From Roseibium denhamense (GTDB lineage Bacteria > Pseudomonadota > Alphaproteobacteria > Rhizobiales > Stappiaceae): a stretch of DNA of 64,000 nt. Position 1 is the first letter of the stretch; every line of letters starts with the position of its first letter. The notes beneath the pieces were generated by a model. The model did no database searches and was not told where the DNA came from. It saw nothing but the letters and a program-made list of their open reading frames with translations. Of the stretch, positions 46,293 to 55,523 are shown in pieces. The stretch spans positions 47,084-111,083 of the forward strand of contig NZ_SMLZ01000113.1 in the NCBI RefSeq assembly GCF_009711415.1, written 5' to 3'. The position numbers and the translations under genes were made by a program.

Positions 46293-46745
46293 TCACCCGC
46301 TCGGCGGCGGTGTCCAGTGAAGGCGTTTCTTGATCCGCATCATCAACTGATCCCGCACCGCCCTGTATTCGGACAGGATCTGCTCGCGGCTGCCGCTGGC
46401 TAGCGTCGGGTCGAGCGTCGGCCAGTATTCGACATCGACAGCATCGGTCCGTGTCAGCTCGAGCGCCTTGTGGTGCGCCTCTGGTGCAAGGGTGATCACC
46501 AGATCGAAGCCGGATTCATCGAGGTCCTCAAACGTCTTTGGGCTGTGCTTGCTCATGTCGGCCCCGATTTCGGCCATCACGGCATCCACAAACGGGTCGA
46601 CTTTTCCGGGCCGTACACCGGCGGAGCGCACATAGATCTGGTTGGGAAAAAGCTTTTGGGCGATCGCCTCGGCCATGGGCGAGCGCACAGCGTTCATGCT
46701 GCAGGCAAACAAAACTGCCGTCGGACGCAGGTCCGGCGCGGCCAC
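46293..46745 (-). CDS. Low-molecular-weight phosphatase-family protein
   Basis: A 150-residue protein of the LMW protein tyrosine phosphatase/arsenate reductase fold. ACSMNAVRSP is the C-x5-R catalytic loop near residue 15, and EYWPTLDPT carries a late Asp. It starts 6 bp after UPF0262 and belongs to the hisD-infA gene run conserved in Hyphomicrobiales. Confidence 0.85.
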   Translation of the reverse strand: MAAPDLRPTAVLFACSMNAVRSPMAEAIAQKLFPNQIYVRSAGVRPGKVDPFVDAVMAEIGADMSKHSPKTFEDLDESGFDLVITLAPEAHHKALELTRTDAVDVEYWPTLDPTLASGSREQILSEYRAVRDQLMMRIKKRLHWTPPPSG

Positions 46746-46750
46746 TTCGC

Positions 46751-47254
46751 TCAGCCCTTCCAGTGCAGGGCGTAAACCAATGTGAACAGCCGCCGGGCCG
46801 TCGGCATGTCCACGGCGATCTTGCCGTTGAGGCGCTCCATCAGAATAGTGGATCCTTCATTGTGAACGCCGCGCCGGCCCATGTCGATCGCTTCTATCTG
46901 GCTTGGTGTGGCGTGCCGGATGGCCTCGTAATAGCTCTCGCAGATAAGATCGTAGTCCTTGACCACCTTGCGTAAGGGCGACAGGGACAGGACGTGGGTA
47001 ATCACATCGTCCCCCGCCTCCGTCCGTATTTGCAGAACAAGCCTTTTTTCCACCACGGACAGGTTCAAAATATAGTTCTGCACGGGATGCCCCACCGGCT
47101 GAAACGCGTTCTCCTCGATCAGATCATAAATCGCCACGGCCCGGTCGTGTTCAACTTCCGGCGTGGAGCGGGCAATCGACGCTTCATCCAAAACCACATC
47201 AACCAGCTTTCCCGAAGCCGGTTGTCCGGTGGCGTCTGGCTGAGGATCGGTCAT
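46751..47254 (-). CDS. UPF0262 family protein
   Basis: A 167-residue protein matching UPF0262 ([51 protein letters not shown]). Function unknown; the family is nearly confined to alphaproteobacteria and typically follows hisD, as here (30-bp gap). 6 bp precede the phosphatase gene. Confidence 0.92.
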   Translation of the reverse strand: MTDPQPDATGQPASGKLVDVVLDEASIARSTPEVEHDRAVAIYDLIEENAFQPVGHPVQNYILNLSVVEKRLVLQIRTEAGDDVITHVLSLSPLRKVVKDYDLICESYYEAIRHATPSQIEAIDMGRRGVHNEGSTILMERLNGKIAVDMPTARRLFTLVYALHWKG

Positions 47255-47284
47255 GGTTTAACGGCTCCAGTGCAAGGACGTCCC

Positions 47285-48592
47285 TTAGATGTTCAATCGG
47301 ATGGAAACAGAACGCGCGTGCGCCGACAAGCCCTCCGCTTCGCCAAGCGCGATTGCAGCCGGACCAAGTGCACGCAAATTGTCCGAATTGCACTTCAAAA
47401 TGGATGTCCGCTTGACGAACTCCAGAACGGATAATCCTGAGGAGAACCTGGCAGAGCGGGCGGTTGGCAGGACGTGGTTGGAGCCGCCGATATAATCGCC
47501 AATCGCTTCGGGCGTGTGGTGCCCCATGAAAACGGCCCCGGCATTACGCACTTTTTTGAGCAGGGCTTCCGGATCGGCAACCGCCAGCTCGAGATGCTCC
47601 GGTGCAATCCGGTTGGACAAGGGCATGGCCTCGTCCAGGCTGTTAACCAGAATGATCGCCCCAAAGTCCTGCCAGCTGGCCCGGGCGACTTCTTCCCGCG
47701 GCAGCATCTTCAACTGGCTCTCAACCGCAGCCTCCACCTGATCCGCGAGCTCTGAACTCGTTGTGATCAAGATCGATTGGGCCGCTGTGTCGTGTTCGGC
47801 CTGGGCCAGAAGATCGGCCGCCAGCCAATCCGCATTGTTTCCCTCATCCGCGATGATCAGCACTTCAGAGGGGCCGGCGATCATGTCGATGCCGACCGTG
47901 CCGAAGACCCGCCGCTTGGCGGCTGCGACGAATGCGTTGCCCGGTCCCACAATCTTGGCGACCGGCGCAATTGTCCCGGTTCCATAAGCAAGCGCTGCAA
48001 CAGCTTGCGCGCCGCCAATCCGGTAGATCTCCGATACGCCAGCGACCTTTGCAGCGGCCAGAACCAACGGGTTCAAAACCCCATCCGGGCTCGGCACCAC
48101 CATGACAATGCGCTCGACTCCGGCCACTTTCGCCGGGACCGCATTCATCAAGACGGAACTCGGATAGCTGGCCGATCCACCCGGCACGTAAATCCCGACC
48201 GCCTCGACCGGCGTCCACAATGAGCCGAGCTCAACACCAATCGGGTCCGTGTAACGGTCGTCCTTGGGGACCTGACGGCTGTGATGCGCATATATCCGGT
48301 CATGTGCCAGCTGAAGGGCGTCCAGCGTCTGAGCCGGCACCTCGCGGACAGCCGCCTCAATCTCGGCACTGGTAACCTTGAGCTCCGCCATCGAGGCTGC
48401 CTGAAGGCGGTCAAACCGCTCGGTGTATTCCAGAACGGCTTCATCCCCCCGGGCGCGGACGTCCTCCAGGATATCGCGCACGATCTGGTCCACATCTTCA
48501 GACACTTCGCGCTTACCGGAGAGCAAGGCTTTGAACTGCGCTTCGAAATCAGGGGCTGTGTTTGTCAGGCTTAGAACCACACGGGTCTCCAT
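47285..48592 (-). CDS. hisD: Histidinol dehydrogenase HisD
   Basis: A 435-residue enzyme for the last two steps of histidine synthesis (L-histidinol to L-histidine, NAD, zinc). It shows VEAVGIYVPGGSASYPSSVLM, IGGAQAVAALAYGTG, GPGNAFVAAAKR, IDMIAGPSEVLIIAD and HVLPTARSARFSSGL signatures. It is placed with UPF0262, phosphatase, infA rather than with other his genes, as is usual in related bacteria. The window thus has both a biosynthetic and a catabolic (hut) histidine gene. Confidence 0.97.
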   Translation of the reverse strand: METRVVLSLTNTAPDFEAQFKALLSGKREVSEDVDQIVRDILEDVRARGDEAVLEYTERFDRLQAASMAELKVTSAEIEAAVREVPAQTLDALQLAHDRIYAHHSRQVPKDDRYTDPIGVELGSLWTPVEAVGIYVPGGSASYPSSVLMNAVPAKVAGVERIVMVVPSPDGVLNPLVLAAAKVAGVSEIYRIGGAQAVAALAYGTGTIAPVAKIVGPGNAFVAAAKRRVFGTVGIDMIAGPSEVLIIADEGNNADWLAADLLAQAEHDTAAQSILITTSSELADQVEAAVESQLKMLPREEVARASWQDFGAIILVNSLDEAMPLSNRIAPEHLELAVADPEALLKKVRNAGAVFMGHHTPEAIGDYIGGSNHVLPTARSARFSSGLSVLEFVKRTSILKCNSDNLRALGPAAIALGEAEGLSAHARSVSIRLNI

Positions 48593-48652
48593 CAGTCAGG
48601 TGCATCGCACCCCAAGCATCAAATAGGGTCTTTTGGGCCAGATCAGGTAAGG

Positions 48653-49090
48653 TCAGGTCAGGTCATGGCTGGGCAAATTGGGCGTTGCCCAAGCCGCACC
48701 GAGATCTGCCAGCTGCGCTTCAATGCAATCGACCGTAAGACGCAGGCTTCCGCCCCCGGCAAATGCGAGCAGGATCTCGCCGGACGGTGCGTCTTTTGCC
48801 GAGAAGGTCACAGCCAGCAACTCCAGCACTTCAGCCTTGGCGTCCTGACGGATATTCTGCGCCTTCATGGCAGTCACTTGCGAAAAAGACAGGGCCGAAC
48901 GCCGGCGCTCATGCTGTTTTGAGCGTTTGTCGGCGTTCTTGTCCCAGACAAACCGGTTCATGACAAAAACCGCCTTTTGCTCTTTCGGGAGAAAGCGGAT
49001 ATCCGCCACGGTCAATACGGCATCCTGCACATGGGCCGACAGGACCTGCAGGTCTTCTTCATCAAGTGCGGAGAGTTTCAGTTGATCCAT
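48653..49090 (-). CDS. DUF2948 family protein
   Basis: A 145-residue protein matching DUF2948 (LKLSALDEEDLQVLSAHVQDAV, KAVFVMNRFVWD). Function unknown. Upstream of hisD by 60 bp, an order conserved in many Hyphomicrobiales (often just after murA). Confidence 0.9.
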   Translation of the reverse strand: MDQLKLSALDEEDLQVLSAHVQDAVLTVADIRFLPKEQKAVFVMNRFVWDKNADKRSKQHERRRSALSFSQVTAMKAQNIRQDAKAEVLELLAVTFSAKDAPSGEILLAFAGGGSLRLTVDCIEAQLADLGAAWATPNLPSHDLT

Positions 49091-49216
49091 GATATTCGAT
49101 AATCGATCCGGTTTGTTTTTACATCGATGTCAGGATGTAGGGAAATTCGAGCGAAATCCAAGGCCGTTGACCTAGCCTTGTTTCCAGGCGTTGGCAACGA
49201 TGAATGCTGTCCGGCT

Positions 49217-49299
49217 TATACCAAAGACAATTGACTATGACCCATCTGACGGGGGTTAGAGGGCTTTCGGATAGGTTATAATCAGTTGTCTTTGATATT
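49217..49299. repeat. MITE-like 83-bp imperfect inverted repeat
   Basis: The left arm (TATACCAAAGACAATTGACT, 49217-49236 and onward) pairs with the right arm (ATAATCAGTTGTCTTTGATA, 49278-49297). The arms extend about 34 bp each (49217-49250 and 49266-49299), and the visible differences are nearly all transitions. The right end supplies the stop codon of the following minus-strand gene. It could be a MITE or a long transcriptional hairpin. Confidence 0.65.
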
Positions 49300-49525
49300 A
49301 CTTGGAGCCGTTGTCCATTTCGTTCAAGCGCCGGTGAAGCTCGGCACTTGTTTCATCCGCCTTCCGGAACGTCTTGTAGAGAAAGTGGGAAATGATCCAT
49401 CCGGCAAGAACCAGCACGACGCAGATCCCTGCCCCATAGGGCCAGGGAAACAAGAACGCTGAAAGAAGCGCGACCACACCAAAGGTTAACTGAACAACAA
49501 GCTTGATCATCAGCGCGTTTTTCAA
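49298..49525 (-). CDS. Small membrane protein, 75 residues
   Basis: Two hydrophobic helices (LVVQLTFGVVALLSAFLFPW and AGICVVLVLAGWIISHFLY) then a charged tail (FRKADETSAELHRRLNEMD). It starts at TTG (49525) with AGGGGGA about 5 nt upstream; ATG at 49510 is the alternative. Its TAA lies inside a hairpin repeat. No family recognised. Confidence 0.55.
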   Translation of the reverse strand: MKNALMIKLVVQLTFGVVALLSAFLFPWPYGAGICVVLVLAGWIISHFLYKTFRKADETSAELHRRLNEMDNGSK

Positions 49526-49744
49526 TTCGTCCCCCTACCTTGCGCGACACCCGACGCCGCAGCGGTGCACTCTATCAGCTTCTGCTGTAAAGGCCCTAGC
49601 TTCAAAAAGCCATGGCGGTGCGGGTGAGTGCGATGCTCTGCGCACTTCCAAATCAGGGTTCACCATGTCAGCATGGTATTCAAGACGACAGATTTTCTAT
49701 GAGACGACTTGGATCTCCCGCTCACAGCCTGGAAAAGCTTGATC

Positions 49745-50215
49745 ATGTTCCGGATGTTGACCGCCCTGCTGCTGGCATCGCTGCCGCACACAGTTTTCGC
49801 TGATGATGCGCTTAAAAGATATCTGGGCGAAACGGTTTATGTGCCCGCCTACTCGCGCATCTTCACTTATGAAAGCCGCTCAGAGCTTCTGGCGGCAACG
49901 CTTTCTGTTCACAACATCGATCCGGAAACGCCGATCCGTCTGGAAAGTGCCGTGTATCACGATGAAGCAGGCGCTCCCTTGCGGAATCTCATCGAAGACC
50001 CGGTCGATCTGGCGCCCTTTCAGTCGATCTCGCTGCTAGTTCCCATCAACGATACAACGGGCGGGATCGGAGCGAACTTTATTGTGACATGGTCGTCGGC
50101 TGTGCCGGCCCTCAGTCCCCTCTCGGAATCCGTCATGACCGGGGCGCCCGGAACACCCGGACCGTCTTTCACGTCACGCGGCCGCGCAATCCGGCAGGAC
50201 CTCGACGGCAGGTGA
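49745..50215 (+). CDS. DUF3124 domain secreted protein
   Basis: About 156 residues from the ATG at 49745 (MFRMLTALLLASLPHTVFADD), a clear signal peptide. The mature part (ETVYVPAYSRIF, LSVHNIDPETPIRLESAVYHDE, IVTWSSAV) matches DUF3124, a periplasmic family of unknown function. The open frame begins 12 codons earlier. It converges on murA; a short hairpin (GCCGGA/TCCGGC, 50222-50239) lies between. Confidence 0.8.
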   Translation: MFRMLTALLLASLPHTVFADDALKRYLGETVYVPAYSRIFTYESRSELLAATLSVHNIDPETPIRLESAVYHDEAGAPLRNLIEDPVDLAPFQSISLLVPINDTTGGIGANFIVTWSSAVPALSPLSESVMTGAPGTPGPSFTSRGRAIRQDLDGR

Positions 50216-50250
50216 CATCCTGCCGGACAAATTTCCGGCTAGAGAAAAGC

Positions 50251-51540
50251 TTAATTGGAAATACGCTCGATCTGCGCCCCGCAGCGGGTCAGCTTCTCTT
50301 CAAGCCGCTCAAAGCCGCGATCCAGGTGATAGACCCGGTTGACCATGGTCTCGCCTTCCGCGGCAAGGCCCGCGATGACGAGCGACACAGATGCCCGGAG
50401 ATCCGTTGCCATAACCGGCGCGCCCCGCAGCGTCCCGACACCGTCGACAGTTGCCGTACGGCCGTCAATATGGATCTGCGCACCGAGCCGGGCCAGTTCC
50501 TGCACATGCATGAAGCGGTTTTCAAAGATTGTCTCGGTGATCCGGCTGCTGCCGCCCGCCTTGGTCATCAGGGCCATGAACTGCGCCTGTAGGTCGGTCG
50601 GAAAGCCGGGAAACGGCTCGGTTGTCACGTCGACGGGCTGAATACCATTGCCATTGCGGTAGACTTTGACGCCGTCCGCGGTCGCGGTGATTTCAGCGCC
50701 GGTCTGGCGCAGTGTTTCCAGCGCGCTTTCAAGAAGATCGGCCCGTGCGCCCTGCAGCATGACATCGCCGCCGGTCATTGCAACAGCCATTGCGTAGGTA
50801 CCGGTTTCAATCCGGTCGGCGACAACGGCATGATGGGCGCCATGAAGCCGCGGCACACCCTGAATGCGGATCGTGGACGTTCCCTCGCCTTCAATGCGTG
50901 CGCCCATGGCCTTCAGGCACTTCGCCAGGTCCACGACTTCAGGTTCACGGGCGGCATTGACAATTTCAGTCTCGCCCGATGCCAGTGTGGCCGCCATCAT
51001 GATCGTATGGGTCGCTCCAACGGATACTCGCGGGAATTCCACCCGAGCGCCTTTGAGGCCACCTGGGGCCCGGACCACGACATATCCGGCCTCGATTTCA
51101 ATATCAGCGCCAAGAGCCGCCAGACCGTCGATGAAGAAATCGACCGGGCGTGTCCCGATGGCGCAGCCGCCCGGCAGGGAGACCCGTGCTTCGTGCATCC
51201 GCGCCACCAGCGGGCCGACGACCCAGAAGCTGGCGCGCATCTTGGAGACCAGCTCATAAGGTGCCGTCGTGTCGACGATTTCGCGGGCGGTGAGATTGAG
51301 GGTCTGGCCAGCGAGGCCGTCCTGCCCGTTGCGCTTTCCATTGACGGAATAATCAACGCCATGGTTGGAGAGGATCTGCATCAGCTGAGCGACATCCCGC
51401 AACCGCGGCACATTGCTCAAGGTCAAGGTCTCGTCGGTCAGGAGCGAGGCAATCATCAGAGGCAGCGCAGCGTTCTTTGCCCCGGAAATGGGAATAACGC
51501 CGTTCAATTCTGCTCCGCCGACGACCCTAATGCTATCCAT
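50251..51540 (-). CDS. murA: UDP-N-acetylglucosamine 1-carboxyvinyltransferase MurA
   Basis: A 429-residue enzyme that catalyses the first committed step of peptidoglycan synthesis. [21 protein letters not shown] is the N-terminal signature. [13 protein letters not shown] carries the catalytic Cys (fosfomycin target), not the resistant Asp. The full length and C-terminal [15 protein letters not shown] are present. It stands alone here; DUF2948-hisD are 1.2 kb downstream. Confidence 0.97.
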   Translation of the reverse strand: MDSIRVVGGAELNGVIPISGAKNAALPLMIASLLTDETLTLSNVPRLRDVAQLMQILSNHGVDYSVNGKRNGQDGLAGQTLNLTAREIVDTTAPYELVSKMRASFWVVGPLVARMHEARVSLPGGCAIGTRPVDFFIDGLAALGADIEIEAGYVVVRAPGGLKGARVEFPRVSVGATHTIMMAATLASGETEIVNAAREPEVVDLAKCLKAMGARIEGEGTSTIRIQGVPRLHGAHHAVVADRIETGTYAMAVAMTGGDVMLQGARADLLESALETLRQTGAEITATADGVKVYRNGNGIQPVDVTTEPFPGFPTDLQAQFMALMTKAGGSSRITETIFENRFMHVQELARLGAQIHIDGRTATVDGVGTLRGAPVMATDLRASVSLVIAGLAAEGETMVNRVYHLDRGFERLEEKLTRCGAQIERISN

Positions 51541-51706
51541 GCTGTTCCCCGAAACCCAAGCCGCGCGCTGCCAGGCGCGGGCATCCCATATTATCCTGAT
51601 TGATCAAGCGTGCGATCTACACGCTCCTTGTGACCCATGCAAGGCGAGGCTCGCGCCACTGTCCGGCAAATTTGTGGCCGGCAGTCCTCTTTCCTGCGGA
51701 CACCGC

Positions 51707-51889
51707 TCAGTCCTGCGGCGCCTTTCGCGTCTTTGATGCGGATTTGCGGCGGCGCAAATTGGCACGCAAAGCCTCCGCAAGCCGGTCCTCTTTGGATTTG
51801 GCAGCCGGTTTTTGAGCAGCTTTGGCCCGGTCCTCCCCGGTTCCATCTTCACCAGCTTCAGCGTGTTGTTTTTTCTCGTCGTTTTCCAT
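51707..51889 (-). CDS. Small basic protein upstream of murA
   Basis: A 60-residue hydrophilic protein (DRLAEALRANLRRRKSASKTRKA tail split over a Lys/Arg-rich C-terminus; acidic N-terminus). Similar short C-terminal motifs recur in alphaproteobacterial small proteins. It is on murA's strand, 166 bp upstream. No function known; weak ribosome site. Confidence 0.45.
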   Translation of the reverse strand: MENDEKKQHAEAGEDGTGEDRAKAAQKPAAKSKEDRLAEALRANLRRRKSASKTRKAPQD

Positions 51890-52323
51890 ATGCGTCCATT
51901 ATCACCCTTGTGGCGCCCAGCCTGATCCTACGGATGGTCCAACGCTCCCGGCAGCGGAAAGGCCCGACACGACAAGACACGAACCGCAGGTGGTTTGCAT
52001 GCCAGCAAAGATGGCGAAAATTCCACACCCCATCCAAGCCGCTTGTGGCGCCCGGTTGGTAAATATCCACAAGCTGTGAAAACGGCAAGATCGCGGGATT
52101 CGTTTGCTGAACCGTTGCCAGGTCGAAACAGCGCCCGGATTGCCGTTTTCCCAATTGGAAAAAAACAAAAACGGCGCTTGCGTCGCCGAAGCGCTTGTGG
52201 CAAAAGCCCCCTCATTCCGAAGGGCTCAGCTGTTCGGAACCCCTCCTTTCACTCTAAGCGCGCCTAAAGTGGTCGCCGTGTGAGAGAGATCGGACCGGAA
52301 CACACGCCCACCGGTCCTGGCAA
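51890..52323. other. Spacer before tRNA-Thr with an orphan terminator
   Basis: No gene is supported. It contains a minus-strand terminator-like hairpin at 52172-52188. Upstream of that on the minus strand (52189-52320) is no coding sequence, so a small RNA is possible but unsupported. Short frames here are inconsistent with host codon use. Confidence 0.4.
52172..52188 (-). terminator. Terminator-like hairpin with no clear gene
   Basis: On the minus strand CGGCGACGCAAGCGCCG folds into a 5-bp stem and is followed by TTTTTGTTTTTTT. The nearest minus-strand gene (outer-membrane protein) already has its own terminator at 52463-52486, so this may end an unannotated transcript. Confidence 0.45.
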
Positions 52324-52398
<75 letters not shown>

Positions 52399-52462
52399 TT
52401 CCTAGCAAATAGAAGTTTTTCTTTGAAAAGCGGAAGCCGTTGTGCTGGCTTCAAACCGCAAA

Positions 52463-52486
52463 AAGCCCGCTGGGTCCAGCGGGCTT
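52463..52486 (-). terminator. Bidirectional-looking terminator after the OMP gene
   Basis: AAGCCCGCTGG/CCAGCGGGCTT, an 11-bp stem with a 2-nt loop, lies 23 bp after the stop of the minus-strand outer-membrane gene. The minus-strand tail is TTTTTGCGG. It may also end the tRNA-Thr transcript from the other side. Confidence 0.75.
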
Positions 52487-52508
52487 GATTGCTCGTTTCA
52501 GGCAGCTG

Positions 52509-53363
52509 TCAGAACTTGTACTTGCTCTCCACCAGGACGCCGTAACGCTGATAGTTCTGGTCGAACACCACTTTTTCGCTCGTTGGTATATACCGCAGAT
52601 CGTAATTCGACTGCAGCCACCAGTAGCGCCCTCCGACACCGATGTCCCAATTGTCGGTCACCCCGATATTGAGCATCGCATCCGCTTCAAACCCGTAGGT
52701 CCAAGAGTTTCTCCAGTCCCCTAAGGAGACACCATTTTGCTCAAAATCCAGCTGGTTATACGCCCAGGGAACGGCCGCCACATCAACGGACCAGCCAATG
52801 CGATCACTGATAGCGCCCTCAGCACCAACACCCAGACGAATGGCATGCCAATTCCGGGACCACTTGGAGTCGCTTGTTCCGGTTTGCGTTTCCGCATCAT
52901 CGGATAAAAAATGATAACCAAGGAACGCGTTCACACGGGCTGCATTGTCCGCAGTGGCCGCCAATTGCCATCCCCCGTCGACAATCACGTAACCGAGCAC
53001 AGTGTCTTCCATCCGGTCAGCCTCGGCTCCGAAAACATTAGCATCTCCGCCAATATTCGTTCCAAGCCCAACCAATCCCCGGAAGAAAGCCGACGTGGAC
53101 GTGTCTTCCAGCTCGAAAACAAGCTCCGACGTATAAGAACTGATATCGTCGGTGCTGAGGAAATCTGCTCCCGTAAATGGGCCGAATGAGTCATCGGTAT
53201 TCAAGTCCGTTGTCGACCGGCTGTACCAGGTACGGACCGCAATACTTCCTCTCAAGGCTCCGGTTTTATAGAGCATCGGGCTGTTCGGCCCCAAATCGGC
53301 CGCAGAGACTGCGGCTGGGGCGGCGAGAAGCATGGGCAATGCAAGAAAAATGGATCTGGTCAT
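52509..53363 (-). CDS. Outer-membrane beta-barrel protein
   Basis: A 284-residue protein with a signal peptide ending AAVSAAD. The rest is rich in alternating beta-strands with aromatic girdles (GSIAVRTWYSRS, DIGVGGRYWWLQSNYDLRY) and ends in VESKYKF, a typical C-terminal Phe for BamA recognition. It probably forms a barrel of about 10-12 strands; no specific family recognised (an omptin/protochlamydia-type barrel is possible). Strong terminator downstream. Confidence 0.75.
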   Translation of the reverse strand: MTRSIFLALPMLLAAPAAVSAADLGPNSPMLYKTGALRGSIAVRTWYSRSTTDLNTDDSFGPFTGADFLSTDDISSYTSELVFELEDTSTSAFFRGLVGLGTNIGGDANVFGAEADRMEDTVLGYVIVDGGWQLAATADNAARVNAFLGYHFLSDDAETQTGTSDSKWSRNWHAIRLGVGAEGAISDRIGWSVDVAAVPWAYNQLDFEQNGVSLGDWRNSWTYGFEADAMLNIGVTDNWDIGVGGRYWWLQSNYDLRYIPTSEKVVFDQNYQRYGVLVESKYKF

Positions 53364-53721
53364 CGGCTGAACCTTACAGAAATGGATCGCTGAAATTCGC
53401 GTAATAAGTGTGTTCAGATACGCATTTCATGGTTAACGCGATGTAAAAATCAGGACGCATCTCACAAGAAACGCGCAGATTCGATAGTTACATCCTTTAC
53501 GGGAGATCGTGTTTTTGCTTTGAAAGCCCAGCGACCCCAACGTCACCCCTAAAGCCGGGTTTTGCCCGAAAATCTTTGCAGATGAGTGCGTTTTTGGGTA
53601 CCTAGTGCCCCTTTCACGGATCTACCGGCCAACAGCGGCGCACCGCTACCTAAAAACTCAGCGCCCCGGCCCGATGATCTGACTGAAACACCCGTTGTTG
53701 TGACTTAACCGAGAGTGCCTG
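53364..53721. other. Spacer between OMP gene and tsaE, nothing recognised
   Basis: It holds the divergent 5' regions of the outer-membrane gene and of the tsa operon. A short CGGGTTTTGCCCG hairpin is the only structure I see. No RNA gene or repeat supported. Confidence 0.45.
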
Positions 53722-54240
53722 TTGGACACACATCTTGATCAGAAGAACGCAGATGAGGGCGGGAGCGTTACACTGCACTGCCCCGACCTGAAAGCGGCCG
53801 ATGCCCTTGCGCGCCGGCTGGCCGCCGAGCTCGGCGCGGGCGATATTATTCTCCTGGACGGGCCGCTGGCTGCCGGAAAAACCACCTTCACATCCGTGCT
53901 CTGCAAAGCGCTCGGCAGCGATGCGCAGGTATCCAGCCCGACCTATGTGATTACCAACACCTATAAGGCGCCGGATTTCGAGATTTTCCATATCGATGCC
54001 TATAGGTTGTCGAGCGTTCAGGAGTTTCAGTTCCTCGGTGTTGAGGAGTTTTTTCCCACCGCATTGACACTGATCGAGTGGGGCTCACAGGTCAGGGAAG
54101 CGTTTCAGGACTATCTCCAGGTGGAAATCGGGTTTGCCGACGGGGGCGAAGAGGCAAGAGCCTACACCCTGACCGGCGTTGGCCCGCGCTGGCACGGGGT
54201 GATCCAGGCCTTTTCAAATGCGCAGAGCGGGAACAGCTGA
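53722..54240 (+). CDS. tsaE: tRNA t6A ATPase TsaE
   Basis: A 172-residue P-loop protein. LDGPLAAGKTT is a Walker A motif with Ala in place of the usual Gly-x-Gly pattern, and SPTYVITNTY and FHIDAYRL are TsaE signatures. It supports the TsaBD complex in threonylcarbamoylation of A37 of tRNAs that read ANN codons. It seems to start with TTG (53722); no ATG is available nearby in frame, so the start is uncertain. First gene of a tsaE-tsaB-tsaC-tsaD run with near-zero gaps. Confidence 0.9.
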   Translation: MDTHLDQKNADEGGSVTLHCPDLKAADALARRLAAELGAGDIILLDGPLAAGKTTFTSVLCKALGSDAQVSSPTYVITNTYKAPDFEIFHIDAYRLSSVQEFQFLGVEEFFPTALTLIEWGSQVREAFQDYLQVEIGFADGGEEARAYTLTGVGPRWHGVIQAFSNAQSGNS

Positions 54241-54241
54241 C

Positions 54242-54910
54242 ATGAAGCTCGCCATTCAAACATCCTCCGGCGACTATGCGCTCGGACTTATCGACGGGAC
54301 CGGCCAGCTGGTGAACGCGATCAGCCGCGCGCCGGACACGGCTGCTGCCAAGAATATCGGTACGCTTTACTCAGCGTTGATGCAAAAAGCCGGCAAAGAG
54401 ACGTCCGCACTCACCGGTGTCATGGTCGATCTTGGCCCAGGCGGCCTGTCGTCAACCCGGGCGGGTGTGAGCTTTGCCAACGCGCTGTCCTACGGGGCCA
54501 ATTTGACGCTGACCGGTGTTTCCGCGCTGGAAGCCACCATGCTTGATGCCAAGCGCAAGACGGACCGCCCGATCCTTGCCATGCGCCCGTCTCCGGGCGG
54601 GGCCTGCTTCTGGGCCTACTATGAGGCCGGACATAGCGTTGCGAGCGGCTGCGAAGCACCGGACCAGCTTTTTTCCCGCCTTGCGACGGAAGGCAAGGCG
54701 TTCGCGCTTGCCGGCCCGCTGCGCCGGATCGGAACCGAGGCTTTGCGCGCAACCGCAGCCGAGCAAATCGACATTCCAGCTGCAGATCTTGCGTGTTTTG
54801 CAAAGACGACGCCGATTCTGCCGATCACAAACGGAACTCTCACCTATCTGGAGCCGATCACGAACATGGACGGCGCACATCACATCGCGGCAAAAGACCT
54901 GGCCTCATGA
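54242..54910 (+). CDS. tsaB: tRNA t6A protein TsaB
   Basis: A 222-residue ASKHA-fold protein from the ATG at 54242 (MKLAIQTSSGDYALGLID), 1 bp after tsaE. DLGPGGLSSTRAGVSFANAL is the family core. It scaffolds TsaD. The C-terminal half (~120-222) is divergent from E. coli TsaB. It overlaps tsaC by ATGA. Confidence 0.87.
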   Translation: MKLAIQTSSGDYALGLIDGTGQLVNAISRAPDTAAAKNIGTLYSALMQKAGKETSALTGVMVDLGPGGLSSTRAGVSFANALSYGANLTLTGVSALEATMLDAKRKTDRPILAMRPSPGGACFWAYYEAGHSVASGCEAPDQLFSRLATEGKAFALAGPLRRIGTEALRATAAEQIDIPAADLACFAKTTPILPITNGTLTYLEPITNMDGAHHIAAKDLAS

Positions 54911-55521
54911 CAACCAACGACCTTTTTCTGTCGAACCCTGATGTTCAAAACGTTGCGCACTGCCTCAAGGACGGCGGAGTTGTCCTGATCCCTACTGATA
55001 CGGTGCTGGGCCTTGCCGCGCACCCGGCGCACCCGGATGCCGTTGCCCGCGTCTTTGCGCTCAAGGAGCGCCCGGTCGAAAAGAAGTTGCCGATCATGGT
55101 TTCGTCCGTTGAGGCGCTGGAAGCCATTGGTGCCCTTGTCACGGACAAGGCTCTCGCCTTGATCAATTCACCCTTTTGCCCCGGACCGATTTCGATCGTG
55201 CTTGGGCTCGACCCATCCAGGACGCCGGACTGGCTGTCCGGCCGGGAGGAAATGGCGTTCCGCATGCCCAATGATCCGTTCCTGCTGAAGGTGCTGGACG
55301 CCGCCGGACCACTGTTTGTGACCAGTGCCAACCGGTCAGGCATGGGAACCTTGCCGAATGTGCGGGCTGCCGTCGATCAGCTTGCCGGACAGCCAGACCT
55401 GGCTGTCGAGGGCGAAGACTGCGGCGCGGTTCCCTCCACCATTGTCAATTGCCGCCTTTCTCCACCCGTGATCGAGCGCCTTGGCGCGGTTAGTGAAGCT
55501 CAGCTTGCGGAGTATCTGTGA
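54907..55521 (+). CDS. tsaC: L-threonylcarbamoyladenylate synthase (TsaC/Sua5/YrdC family)
   Basis: A 204-residue YrdC-domain enzyme that makes threonylcarbamoyl-AMP from Thr, ATP and bicarbonate. VVLIPTDTVLGLAAHP, ALKERPVEKKLPIMV and VTSANRSG are the family motifs. The start at 54907 is set by the ATGA overlap with tsaB. There is no Sua5 C-terminal extension. Presence with tsaE/B/D gives a complete t6A set in one operon. Confidence 0.9.
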   Translation: MTTNDLFLSNPDVQNVAHCLKDGGVVLIPTDTVLGLAAHPAHPDAVARVFALKERPVEKKLPIMVSSVEALEAIGALVTDKALALINSPFCPGPISIVLGLDPSRTPDWLSGREEMAFRMPNDPFLLKVLDAAGPLFVTSANRSGMGTLPNVRAAVDQLAGQPDLAVEGEDCGAVPSTIVNCRLSPPVIERLGAVSEAQLAEYL

Positions 55522-55523
55522 CC

